A stretch of 64,000 nt of DNA. Source: Microlunatus endophyticus. Its GTDB lineage: Bacteria > Actinomycetota > Actinomycetes > Propionibacteriales > Propionibacteriaceae. Below the pieces are notes generated by a model, which was given only the letters and a program-made list of their open reading frames with translations, did not search any database and was not told where the DNA came from. Below, piece after piece: positions 26,929-35,691 of the stretch. The DNA is taken from NCBI RefSeq assembly GCF_014646195.1, contig NZ_BMMZ01000008.1, forward strand, positions 62,001 to 126,000, read 5' to 3'. The position numbers and the translations under genes were made by a program. Every line of letters starts with the position of its first letter. Within the stretch, counting starts at the first letter, position 1.

Positions 26929-26944
26929 CTCTTGCAAGTAAGAG
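26929..26944. promoter_or_regulatory. Candidate TetR operator and MFS promoter
   Basis: The 16-bp site CTCTTGCAAGTAAGAG has a CTTGCAAG core (26931-26938) flanked by CTCTT and AAGAG arms. It lies midway in the 69-bp divergent intergenic region. TTGCAA within it may serve as a -35 for the MFS gene, with TCTAAG 17 bp downstream (26955-26960) as -10. Confidence 0.6.
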
Positions 26945-26981
26945 ACAGTATGTATCTAAGACTGCACCTGAAGGAGCGGCA

Positions 26982-28388
26982 ATGTCCGGGACCGCGCAGG
27001 TCCAGGAGCCGACCAAACTCGATCCGGCGCTGATCCGCGTCGTGATCGCCGTCCTGGTCGGCGGCCTGGCCGTCGTCTTCGACACCACCATCGTGGCTGT
27101 GGCGCTACACACGCTGGCGACCGATCTGCACACCAGCGTCGCGACGATCCAGTGGGTCAGCACCGGCTACCTGCTGGCGCTCGGCGTCACGATCCCGATC
27201 GCCGGCTGGGCCCAGCGCCGGATCGGCATCAAGCGGCTGTGGCTGATTGCCCTGGTGATCTTCGGACTCGGTTCGGTGCTGTGCACCTTCGCCTGGAACG
27301 CGCCAAGCCTGATCGGCTTCCGGGTCTTCCAGGGCATCGGCGGCGGCATCATGCTGCCCCTGATGACCACGCTGGTCATGCAGGCCGCGGGGGGAGCCGG
27401 GCTCGGCCGGATCATGTCGGTGGTCAGTCTGCCGACTGTGCTCGGCCCCGTGCTCGGCCCGGTCGCGGGCGGCCTGATCCTTGATCACTGGCACTGGTCG
27501 TGGCTCTTCTGGGTGAATGTCCCGTTCTGCGCCGTTGGCGTCGTGCTGGCCGCGGTGATGCTGCCCAAGGACGGCCCGGTGACTCGGCCGAAGCTGGACG
27601 TGGTCGGTGTCGTCCTGGTGTCACCCGGTCTGGTCGGCGTGCTCTACGGCCTCAGCCGGAGCAGCCAGGCCGGTGGCTTCGGCCGAGCCGATGTCCTGGT
27701 CCCGCTGATCGGCGGTCTGGTCCTGATCCTGGCCTTCGTCGGCTGGAGCCTGCGCCGCAAGGCGGCGTTGATCAACGTCCGACTGCTCGACCACTGGCCG
27801 CTGGCCTCGTCGTCGCTGCTGCTCTTCCTGTCCGGCATCGCCCTCTACGGTGCGATGTTGCTGCTGCCGCTCTACTACCAGCAGCTGCGAGGGATGTCGG
27901 CACTCGGGGCGGGCCTGATGCTGATCCCACAGGGCCTGGGCACCTTCGTCAGTCGCAACATCGCCGGCCGGCTGTCCGACACCATGGGCGCGCGCTGGCT
28001 GGCGGTGATCGGCTTCGGCGTTGTCGTCGTCGGCACACTGCCCTTCGCCTTCGCCGGCGGCACGACCAACGAGGTGGTGCTGCTGGTCACGCTGTTCGTC
28101 CGCGGTCTCGGCCTCGGCGCGGTGACCATCCCGTTGATGGCCCTGGCCTTCCGGGGCCTGGAGCGGGCTGACATCCCGGATGCCAGCATCATCAGCCGGA
28201 TCGCGAGCCAGGTCGGCGGCGCCTTCGGCACGGCCGTGCTCGCGGTGATCCTGCAGCACGCTCTGCTGGGAGCGCACAGCGTCGCGGCAGCGGCGACGGC
28301 GTTCCAGGTGTCCTTCTGGTGGTCGGTCGGGTTCGCGGCGGTGGCAGCCAGTCTGTCACTGGTGCTGCCGGGCCGGCCCCGACAGTGA
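26982..28388 (+). CDS. MFS transporter, DHA2 (EmrB/QacA-like) family
   Basis: 468 aa with about 14 membrane helices. Motif A-like and motif C-like signatures of drug:H+ antiporters are visible: FDTTIVAVALHTLATDLHTSVATIQWVSTGYLLALG in the first two helices (including LD/FDTTIVNVAL-type D), then GRIMSVVSLPTVLGPVLGPVAGG (motif C). It likely exports hydrophobic toxic compounds and is probably induced by ligand binding to the divergent TetR protein. GGAGC precedes the ATG at 26982. The 3' end overlaps the convergent MFS gene by 33 bp. Confidence 0.9.
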   Translation: MSGTAQVQEPTKLDPALIRVVIAVLVGGLAVVFDTTIVAVALHTLATDLHTSVATIQWVSTGYLLALGVTIPIAGWAQRRIGIKRLWLIALVIFGLGSVLCTFAWNAPSLIGFRVFQGIGGGIMLPLMTTLVMQAAGGAGLGRIMSVVSLPTVLGPVLGPVAGGLILDHWHWSWLFWVNVPFCAVGVVLAAVMLPKDGPVTRPKLDVVGVVLVSPGLVGVLYGLSRSSQAGGFGRADVLVPLIGGLVLILAFVGWSLRRKAALINVRLLDHWPLASSSLLLFLSGIALYGAMLLLPLYYQQLRGMSALGAGLMLIPQGLGTFVSRNIAGRLSDTMGARWLAVIGFGVVVVGTLPFAFAGGTTNEVVLLVTLFVRGLGLGAVTIPLMALAFRGLERADIPDASIISRIASQVGGAFGTAVLAVILQHALLGAHSVAAAATAFQVSFWWSVGFAAVAASLSLVLPGRPRQ

Positions 28389-29690
28389 TTCGGCGCCCTG
28401 GTCCCAGGCGAGCCCTCGGCCCAGCAGGGCGAAGATCACGCCGGTGATCAGATAGCAGCCGCTGATGATCACCAGCACCGGCACCGATCGGCCGTTGACC
28501 GGCAGTACCAGGGCTCCGATGCCGGCCGCGGCCACCAAGGCGGCGTTGAAGATCATGTCGTAGATCACGAAGACCCGGCCCTTGAAGTCGTCGTCGACGT
28601 GGGCCTGGACGAAGGTGTCGACATTGATCTTGATCGCCTGGGCCAGCACACCGCACAGGAAGGCGGCGACCAGGATGCCGGCCCGGGTGTAGGTGGCACC
28701 GGGAAACGTCTGCAGCACGGCCGATCCGACGAAGCAGATGATCATCCAGGACCGGGCGCCGACCCGGTGCCGGACGATCGGCGTCACCGCCGCCGCCAGC
28801 ACGAAGCCGATGCCGGTGACCAGCGCCAGGACCCCGAGCTCCCCGATCGCCGCATTGACCTCGCCGACAGTGTGGAAGTAGTTGCGATAGACCAGGATCG
28901 TGGCCACCGTGACCACTCCGTACGGGATCCGGTGCAGGCCGATCATGATCAGTCCGAGTCCGGCCTCCCGACGCTGCGCGAGATGCCGCACCGCGGCGCC
29001 GAGACCCCGGACGACGTCGGCGGCCCTGGTCCGCTCACTCTGCTCGTCGGGACCCAGCAGCGTACGACCGATCCGCAGGCTCAGCATCGCACCGACGAGG
29101 AAGCCGCACGCTGCCAGGGCGAAGAGCACGGCATCGGCGGTACCGGTGGAAACCCGGCCGCCGAGCACTAGCCGCAGGCCGGCAGCGACGCCACCGCCGA
29201 TGATCACCGCCGCCGGACCCACCGTCGGGACGACGGAGTTGGCGACCAGATACTCATCCGGATTGATCGTGTGCGGCAGAGAGGCCGACAGGGCGGCGAG
29301 CAGGAAGCGGTTCAGACTCATCGCGAGCAGCACACCGCCGTAGAAGATCACTTTCTCGCCGCCGTCGGAAACACCACCGGAGACGATCGCGGCCAGGCCG
29401 AGCCCAAGGACGCACTGGATGATCTCGGTGATCACCAGGACCTGCCGGCGGGAGACGCGATCCAGGACGACCGAGACGAACGGGCCGAGGACCGAGAACG
29501 GCAGCAGCGTCAGCGCCAGGACGCCGGCGATCGCCGCCGCGTCCGGTTGGTGTTCGGGCGAGAAGAGTACGTAGGACGCCAGCGCAACCTGCAACACGGC
29601 ATCGGCCGCCTGGGCGGCGATCCGGACGGCGAACAGCCGGCGGAACAGCGGGTAGCGCCAGAGCTGGCGCAGTCCCCGTACGAACTCCAT
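28356..29690 (-). CDS. MFS transporter (12-helix permease)
   Basis: 444 aa with about 12 hydrophobic helices. The N-terminus reads LFRRLFAVRIAAQAADAVLQVAL, and the loop between helices 2 and 3 is DRVSRRQVL, the MFS motif A-like segment. It resembles the MFS_3/enterobactin-exporter-like group that has weak substrate predictors. It converges on the DHA2 transporter with a 33-bp 3' overlap and is followed on the same strand by the LCP gene 50 bp upstream of that gene's end. Substrate unknown. Confidence 0.82.
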   Translation of the reverse strand: MEFVRGLRQLWRYPLFRRLFAVRIAAQAADAVLQVALASYVLFSPEHQPDAAAIAGVLALTLLPFSVLGPFVSVVLDRVSRRQVLVITEIIQCVLGLGLAAIVSGGVSDGGEKVIFYGGVLLAMSLNRFLLAALSASLPHTINPDEYLVANSVVPTVGPAAVIIGGGVAAGLRLVLGGRVSTGTADAVLFALAACGFLVGAMLSLRIGRTLLGPDEQSERTRAADVVRGLGAAVRHLAQRREAGLGLIMIGLHRIPYGVVTVATILVYRNYFHTVGEVNAAIGELGVLALVTGIGFVLAAAVTPIVRHRVGARSWMIICFVGSAVLQTFPGATYTRAGILVAAFLCGVLAQAIKINVDTFVQAHVDDDFKGRVFVIYDMIFNAALVAAAGIGALVLPVNGRSVPVLVIISGCYLITGVIFALLGRGLAWDQGAESLSGPARQHQ

Positions 29691-29739
29691 CGACCCAACC
29701 TAAGCGGCGATCACCGGTGCCTGATCATCAGGGCGCGGA

Positions 29740-30807
29740 TCACTTCGGGTACTTCTTGAGATAGGCGGCCAGCTTGTCGTGCTTGAGGTCCTTGGCCAGG
29801 ACGGCCATCTTCGCCTGGTCGACGACGTCCACGTCGCCGATCCCGGCGACCGAACTGAAGCCGCTGATCGGTGCCTGGATCTGCTTGATGTCCGACGGCG
29901 TCATCCGCAACGACAGCGCCAGGTTGCGGATGTCGCTGTCGGTGAGGCTGTTGTCGACGGTGACGTCCTCGGCGACGCCGGAGACGAAGCTGTTGAATTT
30001 CAGCGGATTAGTCAGCGTTCCGCCGGACAGACCCTTGGCCATGATCGCCTGCACCACCTTGCGCTGGTTCGCGGCGCGGTCGAGGTCACCGTTGGGCAGG
30101 CTGTGCCGTTCCCGGACGAACCAGAGCGCCTTCTGCCCCTGGATGGTGATCTTGCCCTTGGGGTAGGTGAAACCGTGCGAGCTGAAGGCGTAGCTGTTGT
30201 CGATCGTGACGCCGCCGAGGGTGTTGGTCAGATTGATGAAGCCCTCGAAGTCGACCTGCGCGACGTGGTCCATCCGGACCCCGGTCAGCTGCTCCAGCGT
30301 CGACACGGTCAGCTGCGGGCCACCGAAGGCGTACGCGGCGTTGATCTTGTTCTTGCCGTGGGCGGGAATGTCGACGTACATGTCCCGCGGGAAGGAGATG
30401 ATGTAGACGGCCTTCCGGTCGGCGTCCAGGTGCACGATCATCAAGGTGTCGCTACGGGCGTTGTCCTGGATGTTCTTGGCGTCGCGGCTGTCCGAACCCA
30501 TCAGGACGAAATTCAGGGATTTGTCGGTGCTCGCCTTGGACGGCCGTGGACTCTCGCCGGCTGCCGTCGGCGAGTCCGGAGGCAGGTTGTCGGCCCGTTT
30601 GAGGTTACTGCTGACACTGTGGTCGAGCGACAGCGCGTACAGACCGCCGGCAGCGACCACGACCGCGACCAGCACGATGAAGCTGATCAGCAGGCGCTTG
30701 GGCCAGCGGCGACGTTTCGCGCGGCGCGGGGTCGCCGGGGCTCCGTCAGCGGCCTGGTCGTCGGCGAAGATGCCGATGCCGTCGTCGTCGGGCGGGGTAG
30801 TGCTCAC
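29740..30807 (-). CDS. LCP (LytR-CpsA-Psr) family cell-wall polymer ligase
   Basis: 355 aa from the GTG at 30807; an in-frame ATG 87 bp further upstream gives a non-conserved extension. A short cytoplasmic acidic N-terminus ends in RRAKRRRWPKRLL, followed by one membrane helix (about 42-62) and the extracytoplasmic LCP domain. Conserved features are NFVLMGSDSRD, ARSDTLMIVHL, SFPRDMYVDIP (the R/D catalytic and phosphate-binding cluster), NKINAAYAFGG and VDFEGFINL. LCP proteins transfer glycopolymers from lipid carriers to peptidoglycan. The wall-polymer ABC exporter 0.6 kb away is a likely functional partner. Confidence 0.9.
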   Translation of the reverse strand: MSTTPPDDDGIGIFADDQAADGAPATPRRAKRRRWPKRLLISFIVLVAVVVAAGGLYALSLDHSVSSNLKRADNLPPDSPTAAGESPRPSKASTDKSLNFVLMGSDSRDAKNIQDNARSDTLMIVHLDADRKAVYIISFPRDMYVDIPAHGKNKINAAYAFGGPQLTVSTLEQLTGVRMDHVAQVDFEGFINLTNTLGGVTIDNSYAFSSHGFTYPKGKITIQGQKALWFVRERHSLPNGDLDRAANQRKVVQAIMAKGLSGGTLTNPLKFNSFVSGVAEDVTVDNSLTDSDIRNLALSLRMTPSDIKQIQAPISGFSSVAGIGDVDVVDQAKMAVLAKDLKHDKLAAYLKKYPK

Positions 30808-31000
30808 CAGCGTCAACCATCCTCGTGTATCCGTACGGAACCCCGGCTGTGCCCGGGTCGGTAGGAGACTGACCCGCTGCCGGGGTGGATGCACTTTTCC
30901 CCGGGGCTGGGCTGAGTCTACGGTCCCGCGGTGAAAGACACATGAGATCTGCCGCTACCCAGGCTGAGAGGATTCCTGTGAGTTTTCCGGCCGGCGCTCG

Positions 31001-31013
31001 TACGATCGCGGTA
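31001..31013 (+). promoter_or_regulatory. Candidate leaderless promoter
   Basis: TACGAT (31001-31006) lies seven bases before the ATG at 31013 with no ribosome binding site, the usual layout of an actinobacterial leaderless gene. The -35 is not clear. Confidence 0.45.
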
Positions 31014-31402
31014 TGGCACGAGCGGACGATGCGGCACGGCGCGCGGAACTGGCGGCCGGCGACGTCCGGGCCGAGGCGGTCCGGGCCCAGCGCCTGATCG
31101 ACGCTTTCCTGGCCGCCGCTGCAGCGGCCGGCCTGGCTCCGCAACCGCTGGAGGCCCGCCTGCTGTCCGGCCCGACAGTGCGCACTGACAAGACCGGCTG
31201 GTATCTGCGCCGGGACCGCAGTGTCGCGATCGGCTCCGACGGCGGCTACTACCAGCTGCTCGTCCCCGGCGGCCTGCGCGAACGGATCCGCGGCGTACGG
31301 CTGCCGCCCACTCCGCCGCCCCTGGTGGTCGGGCGCGGCGGCAAGGACGGCGAAACCGGTCCGCTGCAGGACTTCCTGGACCGGTTGCTCAGCACGTCCT
31401 GA
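31013..31402 (+). CDS. Conserved hypothetical protein
   Basis: 129 aa soluble protein. The N-terminal half is an Ala/Arg-rich helix (to about residue 42). The C-terminal half has a compact strand-rich segment TGWYLRRDRSVAIGSDGGYYQLLVPGGLRERIRG followed by PPLVVGRGGKDGETGPLQDFLDRLL. Codon use and the lack of competing frames support a real gene. I do not recognise a family with known function. It sits alone on the plus strand between the LCP ligase and the ABC exporter. Confidence 0.65.
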   Translation: MARADDAARRAELAAGDVRAEAVRAQRLIDAFLAAAAAAGLAPQPLEARLLSGPTVRTDKTGWYLRRDRSVAIGSDGGYYQLLVPGGLRERIRGVRLPPTPPPLVVGRGGKDGETGPLQDFLDRLLSTS

Positions 31403-31436
31403 GCCGGCGGACAGCCGACAGCGGCTCCCGGGTGTC

Positions 31437-33143
31437 TCAGACGTCCTCGAAGTCGCTGGCCTTGCGCGCTTTCCGGTCCGCCCGCAGGGTGCTGAGGTAC
31501 TTGTCGACGACCTCCGCCGGCTCGCCACGGGCGATCAGGCGGCCCTTGTCGATCCAGATCGCCTGGTCGCAGAGCTCGGTGATGCTGCCCAGGCCGTGGC
31601 TGACCAGGAACATGGCGCGCGCCTTGTCCCGGAGCTCGGTCATCTTGGCGCTCGCCTTGTCCTTGAAATGGGCGTCGCCGGTGGACAGGCCCTCGTCGAT
31701 CATCAGGATGTCGGGCTCCATGTGCACGGCGATCGCGAACGAGATCCGCGCCGCCATACCCGACGAGTAGGTGCGCATCGGCATGTCGATGAAGTCGCCG
31801 AGCTCGGTCCAGTCGGCGATCTCTCCCGCGCGCTCGACAGCCTCGTCCTTGGACAGTCCGGCGGCCAGCGCACCCAGGATGATGTTCTCCCGGCCCGAGA
31901 GGCTGTGGTTGAAGTTGACTCCCAGCGCCAGCAGGGTGCTGGCCCGGCCCCACACCTCGACAGTGCCCGAGGTTGGCGGCAGGATGCCCGACAATGTCCG
32001 CATCAGGGTCGACTTCCCGGCGCCGTTGCGGCCGATGATGCCGACCGAACTGCCGGTCTTGACCTCGAACGAGATGTCCTGCAGTGCCTTGATCTCGCGG
32101 ACCGCGCGCTGGCCGCGGCCGAGCCGCATGACCGCCTGGCGGAAGGTCGGTTTCTTCTCGAAGCTGGTCCGATAGGTGACCGACAGGTCGGTGACCCGCA
32201 CGGCGAGGTCGGTGCGCTGCTGGGCGGGCAGGTGCGACTGGTCCGGGATCTCCTCCCGTGGCGCGCGTGGTGTCATCCCCTGGAGCAGCTTGAAACGCTG
32301 CTTGCCACCGAGTGCCGCCTTGCCACCGGGTCTGCGCTTGGCGGCCTTCCTGGCGGGTTTGCGGGTGGGCTTGGACGGGGTGCCGAACCCGGTCGGCATG
32401 GGCAGCGGTTTGCCGTCCGGGCCGAGTACGGGTTCCGGCTCGCTCTCGGCGTCGGCGAATTGTGCCTGGGTTTCGGTCGTCTGGTTCTCGGTCGTCTGGC
32501 TTTGGGTCGCCCGGTTCCCGGCAGGCGGCTGTGCCGCCGCTATCCAAGCGCTCGCGCCGCTGAGCTGCCCCGGCTGCGAGGACTCGGACGGCTGATCGGC
32601 GGGCTCGTCGTCAGGTTGCTCGCGCGCCTGCGCCGCTGCCTCGTCCTTCGGGCGGTGGACCGCACGGTCGACCGGGTCGTCGACCGGATGGTCACCGGCC
32701 GCCTCACTCGCGGTGTCGTTGGACTGGTCGTAGGACGGGCGGTAGGACCTGTGGTCGGGCCGCTGTGCCGGCCCGTGGTCCGTCGTCTGGTCGGGTGTGT
32801 CGTCCGGTTCTTCGGTGTCCGGTAGCTCCCAACTCCAGCGCGGGTCACCTACTTCGGCGCGCCGTGCTCGCGCCGCGAGCCGGTCATGGAACCGGACCGG
32901 GGTCGAGGGCGAGCCAGGCGCGTCCGAGTCAGAGGTGTTCGAGTCAGAGGTGTTCGAGTCAGAGGTGTTCGAGTCAGAGGTGTTCGAGTCAGCTGCATCC
33001 GAGTGCGGCGGACGATCGGGCTGCTCGACGACTGCTGCCTCACCGGGCTGCAGGGCACGACGTGGCCGACCTCCGCCGGAGGCGTCCGGCGAGTCGGTGG
33101 GCCGATCGGCCGGCGTCTCAGAGGACACGGACAGCGAACTCAC
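31437..33143 (-). CDS. Polysaccharide/teichoic acid ABC exporter, ATP-binding subunit, with long N-terminal extension
   Basis: 568 aa. The C-terminal 260 residues are a Wzt/TagH-type nucleotide-binding domain with Walker A GRNGAGKSTLMRTL, signature YSSGMAARISFA, Walker B ILMIDEGLSTGD and switch H in FLVSHGLGSI. The first 300 residues are an unusual low-complexity acidic region (Asp/Ser/Glu/Pro) with NTSDS repeats encoded by a 15-bp tandem repeat, and a basic RKPARKAAKRRPGGK patch before the ABC domain. Usual TagH proteins lack this. It overlaps the permease gene by 26 nt. Together they would export a lipid-linked wall polymer. Confidence 0.88.
   Translation of the reverse strand: MSSLSVSSETPADRPTDSPDASGGGRPRRALQPGEAAVVEQPDRPPHSDAADSNTSDSNTSDSNTSDSNTSDSDAPGSPSTPVRFHDRLAARARRAEVGDPRWSWELPDTEEPDDTPDQTTDHGPAQRPDHRSYRPSYDQSNDTASEAAGDHPVDDPVDRAVHRPKDEAAAQAREQPDDEPADQPSESSQPGQLSGASAWIAAAQPPAGNRATQSQTTENQTTETQAQFADAESEPEPVLGPDGKPLPMPTGFGTPSKPTRKPARKAAKRRPGGKAALGGKQRFKLLQGMTPRAPREEIPDQSHLPAQQRTDLAVRVTDLSVTYRTSFEKKPTFRQAVMRLGRGQRAVREIKALQDISFEVKTGSSVGIIGRNGAGKSTLMRTLSGILPPTSGTVEVWGRASTLLALGVNFNHSLSGRENIILGALAAGLSKDEAVERAGEIADWTELGDFIDMPMRTYSSGMAARISFAIAVHMEPDILMIDEGLSTGDAHFKDKASAKMTELRDKARAMFLVSHGLGSITELCDQAIWIDKGRLIARGEPAEVVDKYLSTLRADRKARKASDFEDV
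32926..32992 (-). repeat. 15-bp perfect tandem repeat in the ABC ATPase extension
   Basis: GAGTCAGAGGTGTTC is repeated perfectly four times (32926-32985) plus a partial GAGTCAG. The coding strand gives SDSNT repeats. Like the murJ repeat it has a 15-bp period and contains GAGTCA, though the units otherwise differ. Confidence 0.92.
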
Positions 33144-33999
33144 GCTCCCTGGAAATGAAGAACAGGAATCCTACGACGACCGAGGCGATCGCCCAAAAGG
33201 CGGCCGTCACCCATACGTGCAGTGCCGGCACGTGGCCGTTCTGGAGCAGTTGGCTGTACCCACCGAGCATGGTGTACATCGGGTTGCCCTCCATCAGGGA
33301 CTGCACTGCCGGCGGCTTGCCTTTGATCTGGCTGGGCAGCCAGAGCACCGGGGAGAGGTACATCCACAGCCGCATGATGTACGGCAGGAAGTTCGCGAAG
33401 TCGCGGAAGTAGACGGTCAGCGTCGCCGCCAGCGCCGAAAGGCCCATGCCGAAGACCAGCAGACAACCGAGGAAGAAGATCCCGCCGATCATCGTGACGT
33501 GCCACTTCTCGCCGACCAAGAGGTGGATCAGCAGGTACAGCGGAATGGTCGGAAGGAAGCGGGTGAAGCCGGTCCGCACCGCCGACAGGGGGATCAGCAG
33601 CCTGGGGAAGTTGGTGTTGAGCAGCACCTTGCCGGCGCCGGTCACCGATTTCGCACCGGTGCTCAGGGCGTTCTGGCACAACCGGAAGGCGAACAGAGCA
33701 CTGGTCAGGTGGGCGAAGGTATGGCCCGGTGTAGGGCCGGACGAGGAATGCCCGCGGATGAAGGTGATCATCACGAAGTAGATCGTCGACTGCAACATCG
33801 GATCGATCAGCAGCCACGCGGTGCCGAACACCGTGTTGTCGTGGGAGCCCCGGACCCGGGACTTGCTCATCTCCGTGGCGAACTCCCGCCGCCGCCAGAC
33901 GAGTTTGAAGTACTCGACGAGGTTGGGCAGTCCGGCACGGTGCGGTGTGAACTGCTGATACATCGATTCCTCGGGGGGCGCACTGGCCTGGCCAGCCAT
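33118..33999 (-). CDS. Polysaccharide/teichoic acid ABC exporter, permease subunit
   Basis: 293 aa from the ATG at 33999, chosen because AGGAG lies eight bases upstream. Longer in-frame versions extend into non-conserved DNA. It belongs to the ABC-2/TagG-Wzm family: a cytoplasmic helix LVEYFKLVWRRREFATEMSKSRVRGSHDNTVFGTAWLLIDP, then six membrane helices including STIYFVMITFI and a C-terminal WLPSQIKGKPPAVQSLMEGNPMY segment before the last helices. It pairs with the ATPase gene overlapping its 3' end. Confidence 0.9.
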   Translation of the reverse strand: MAGQASAPPEESMYQQFTPHRAGLPNLVEYFKLVWRRREFATEMSKSRVRGSHDNTVFGTAWLLIDPMLQSTIYFVMITFIRGHSSSGPTPGHTFAHLTSALFAFRLCQNALSTGAKSVTGAGKVLLNTNFPRLLIPLSAVRTGFTRFLPTIPLYLLIHLLVGEKWHVTMIGGIFFLGCLLVFGMGLSALAATLTVYFRDFANFLPYIMRLWMYLSPVLWLPSQIKGKPPAVQSLMEGNPMYTMLGGYSQLLQNGHVPALHVWVTAAFWAIASVVVGFLFFISREREFAVRVL

Positions 34000-34591
34000 C
34001 GATAGTGCTCCTCGTCTGTCCACTCTGGGCGCCGTTGGTGCCGACACTTCGGTGCCGAGCCGGGGGTTCCGGGTCGGCCCGGCCGCGGCGCGCAGCGTCA
34101 GGGCCCCAAACAGTCTGCCATGACCTGTCATGATCGGGCGTACGACGCTCAGCAAACCCGGCGCAGCGGTCGGGAATTCGGCCGGCGTTCATCCACGGGC
34201 GCCGGAGCGGACGGCCGGAGATGGTGAATCGGCCCCGACGTTTGAACGCCGAGGCCGACCCACGTCATCCAGCCCGGTGCGACACCACCACCTGACCCGG
34301 ACAGCGTGTCGGGCAAACCTGGGCTGAAATCCCGCCGTACGTGCCCCCTGTTGGCCGGCGATCGGGGGCGTTCCGCACTCTCCCCGTGCGTTCGCCTCCG
34401 GAGGTCAGATTCGCGATCCAAGCTTGGAGTTGGACACGTGGCCGGGTCAGATTCGGGTCAGGATTTCGGCAACCCGGCGTTGATGTGAACGGCTTGCCCG
34501 TCACGACAGCTCTCGGGCACTGCCTGACACCCGGAACACGTCCCGTACGAACGCTTTCGTACGACCCGTGCACCGGCCCGCCGACCGGTGC
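34000..34591. other. Long intergenic region upstream of the Tad regulator
   Basis: About 590 bp with no convincing gene on either strand. It contains a perfect hairpin CGTACGAA-cgct-TTCGTACG (34544-34563), which may be an operator or a terminator. The left part must hold the promoter of the ABC exporter. Short frames here have no ribosome binding sites or coding signal. Confidence 0.45.
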
Positions 34592-34651
34592 GGACAACCG
34601 TTGTCACTGACGGACAACACCTGACCGGGTACGGACAACACCTCTGACAAC
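34592..34651 (+). promoter_or_regulatory. Array of GGACAAC direct repeats
   Basis: GGACAAC occurs at 34592-34598, 34612-34618 and 34633-34639 (20 and 21 bp apart, the same helix face), followed by TGACAAC at 34645-34651; an inverted GTTGTCA is at 34600-34606. The array ends about 24 bp before the start of the regulator gene. One more GGACAAC lies at 35640-35646 before the SAF protein gene. Confidence 0.6.
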
Positions 34652-34674
34652 ACCCTCCCGCAAGGCTGCTGTAT

Positions 34675-35472
34675 GTGAGAAACCCATGTGCCGCACGATC
34701 ACGATTCGCCCTCGTCGATGCCCTCGACGCGGAATGGGCCGAGTTGGGCCGCGACCGGTTGCTGGCAGCCCACAGCCGCGCAGAGCTCGCCCACTGGGCC
34801 GTCGATCACCCGATCCTCCGTGACTGCGCCAGTCCGGCCGCCGTCCTGGACGCCATCCGATCAGATCCCGACCGGGTGCTCGCAGCCCTGATCGGCATTC
34901 ATCAGTCCCAGCGAGCGCCGGGCACCGGTGCCGAGGACCATCTCGCCGGCCGGATCGTGCTGCAGGCGATGCTCGGCAAGGTCGTGGCGATGGCCGGCCG
35001 CGATTCGCGGCATGCGATCGAGGACTACATCGGCCAACTGTGGGCCAGGATCGACGGCTACCCACTGGCGCGGCGGCCGCGGAGGATCGCCGCCAATCTC
35101 GCCCTGGACACCTTGAAGGCGGTGACGCGGGACCTGCGGGCAGCGGGCCGGACGCTGCCGGTCACCACGGATGAGCTTGAGTTGGCGGGTCTGGCCCGCA
35201 CCGTGGCTGGCGGGATCATCGCCGGACCGGATTTCTCGGAGGCTGACGCGGTCGCCGACCTGACGGCCCACCGGGTGCTGCGCACCGCACAGGAGCTGGG
35301 ATTGATCGACGAGCCGACCCGACGACTTTTGCTCAGTGTCTACGCCGAAGGGTTGAGCAGTGTCGACGCTGCCGAACGCTATGGGCTCTCCCCGGCGACT
35401 GTCCGATTCCGCTGCAGCAGGGCGGTCCGGCAGATGGCCCGGCATGCGATGACGATCGCGGATGCGGCGTGA
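34675..35472 (+). CDS. Sigma-region-4-like HTH regulator of the Tad pilus cluster
   Basis: 265 aa. The C-terminal 60 residues form a sigma-factor region 4 type helix-turn-helix (EPTRRLLLSVYAEGLSSVDAAERYGLSPATVRFRCSRAVRQMAR). No clear region 2 is present; the N-terminal 190 residues are helical with short motifs such as AVDHPILRDC and QAMLGKVVAMAGRD. It may be a divergent sigma factor or a DNA-binding regulator using the same fold. Located at the head of the Tad cluster and preceded by a GGACAAC array, it is the likely regulator. The GTG at 34675 is the longest start; no strong ribosome binding site is seen. Confidence 0.7.
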   Translation: MRNPCAARSRFALVDALDAEWAELGRDRLLAAHSRAELAHWAVDHPILRDCASPAAVLDAIRSDPDRVLAALIGIHQSQRAPGTGAEDHLAGRIVLQAMLGKVVAMAGRDSRHAIEDYIGQLWARIDGYPLARRPRRIAANLALDTLKAVTRDLRAAGRTLPVTTDELELAGLARTVAGGIIAGPDFSEADAVADLTAHRVLRTAQELGLIDEPTRRLLLSVYAEGLSSVDAAERYGLSPATVRFRCSRAVRQMARHAMTIADAA

Positions 35473-35574
35473 TGGGCGGTGGTGACGGGCGATGGTGCGG
35501 GCCTTGCGTGAGGGAGGGAATGCAACAGCTGGGACACAAGTGCAGGTTTAGAGCCGTTGAATCTATTCGGGGGG

Positions 35575-35609
35575 TTGACAGGGTCAATAGCCGGGCTCAA
35601 TTCTTTGGA
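35575..35609 (+). promoter_or_regulatory. Candidate promoter upstream of the SAF-domain gene
   Basis: TTGACA, a consensus -35 hexamer at 35575-35580, with CAATTC/AATTCT about 17-18 bp downstream as a weak -10. It is the best promoter match in the 219-bp gap before the pilus operon. Confidence 0.4.
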
Positions 35610-35691
35610 TTCCGAGTCAGAAGTGACCGACCTTGACCCGGACAACGGATAGAAACCTCGACAGAAAGTCTCTGGCTCTCCCCGAAAGAGA

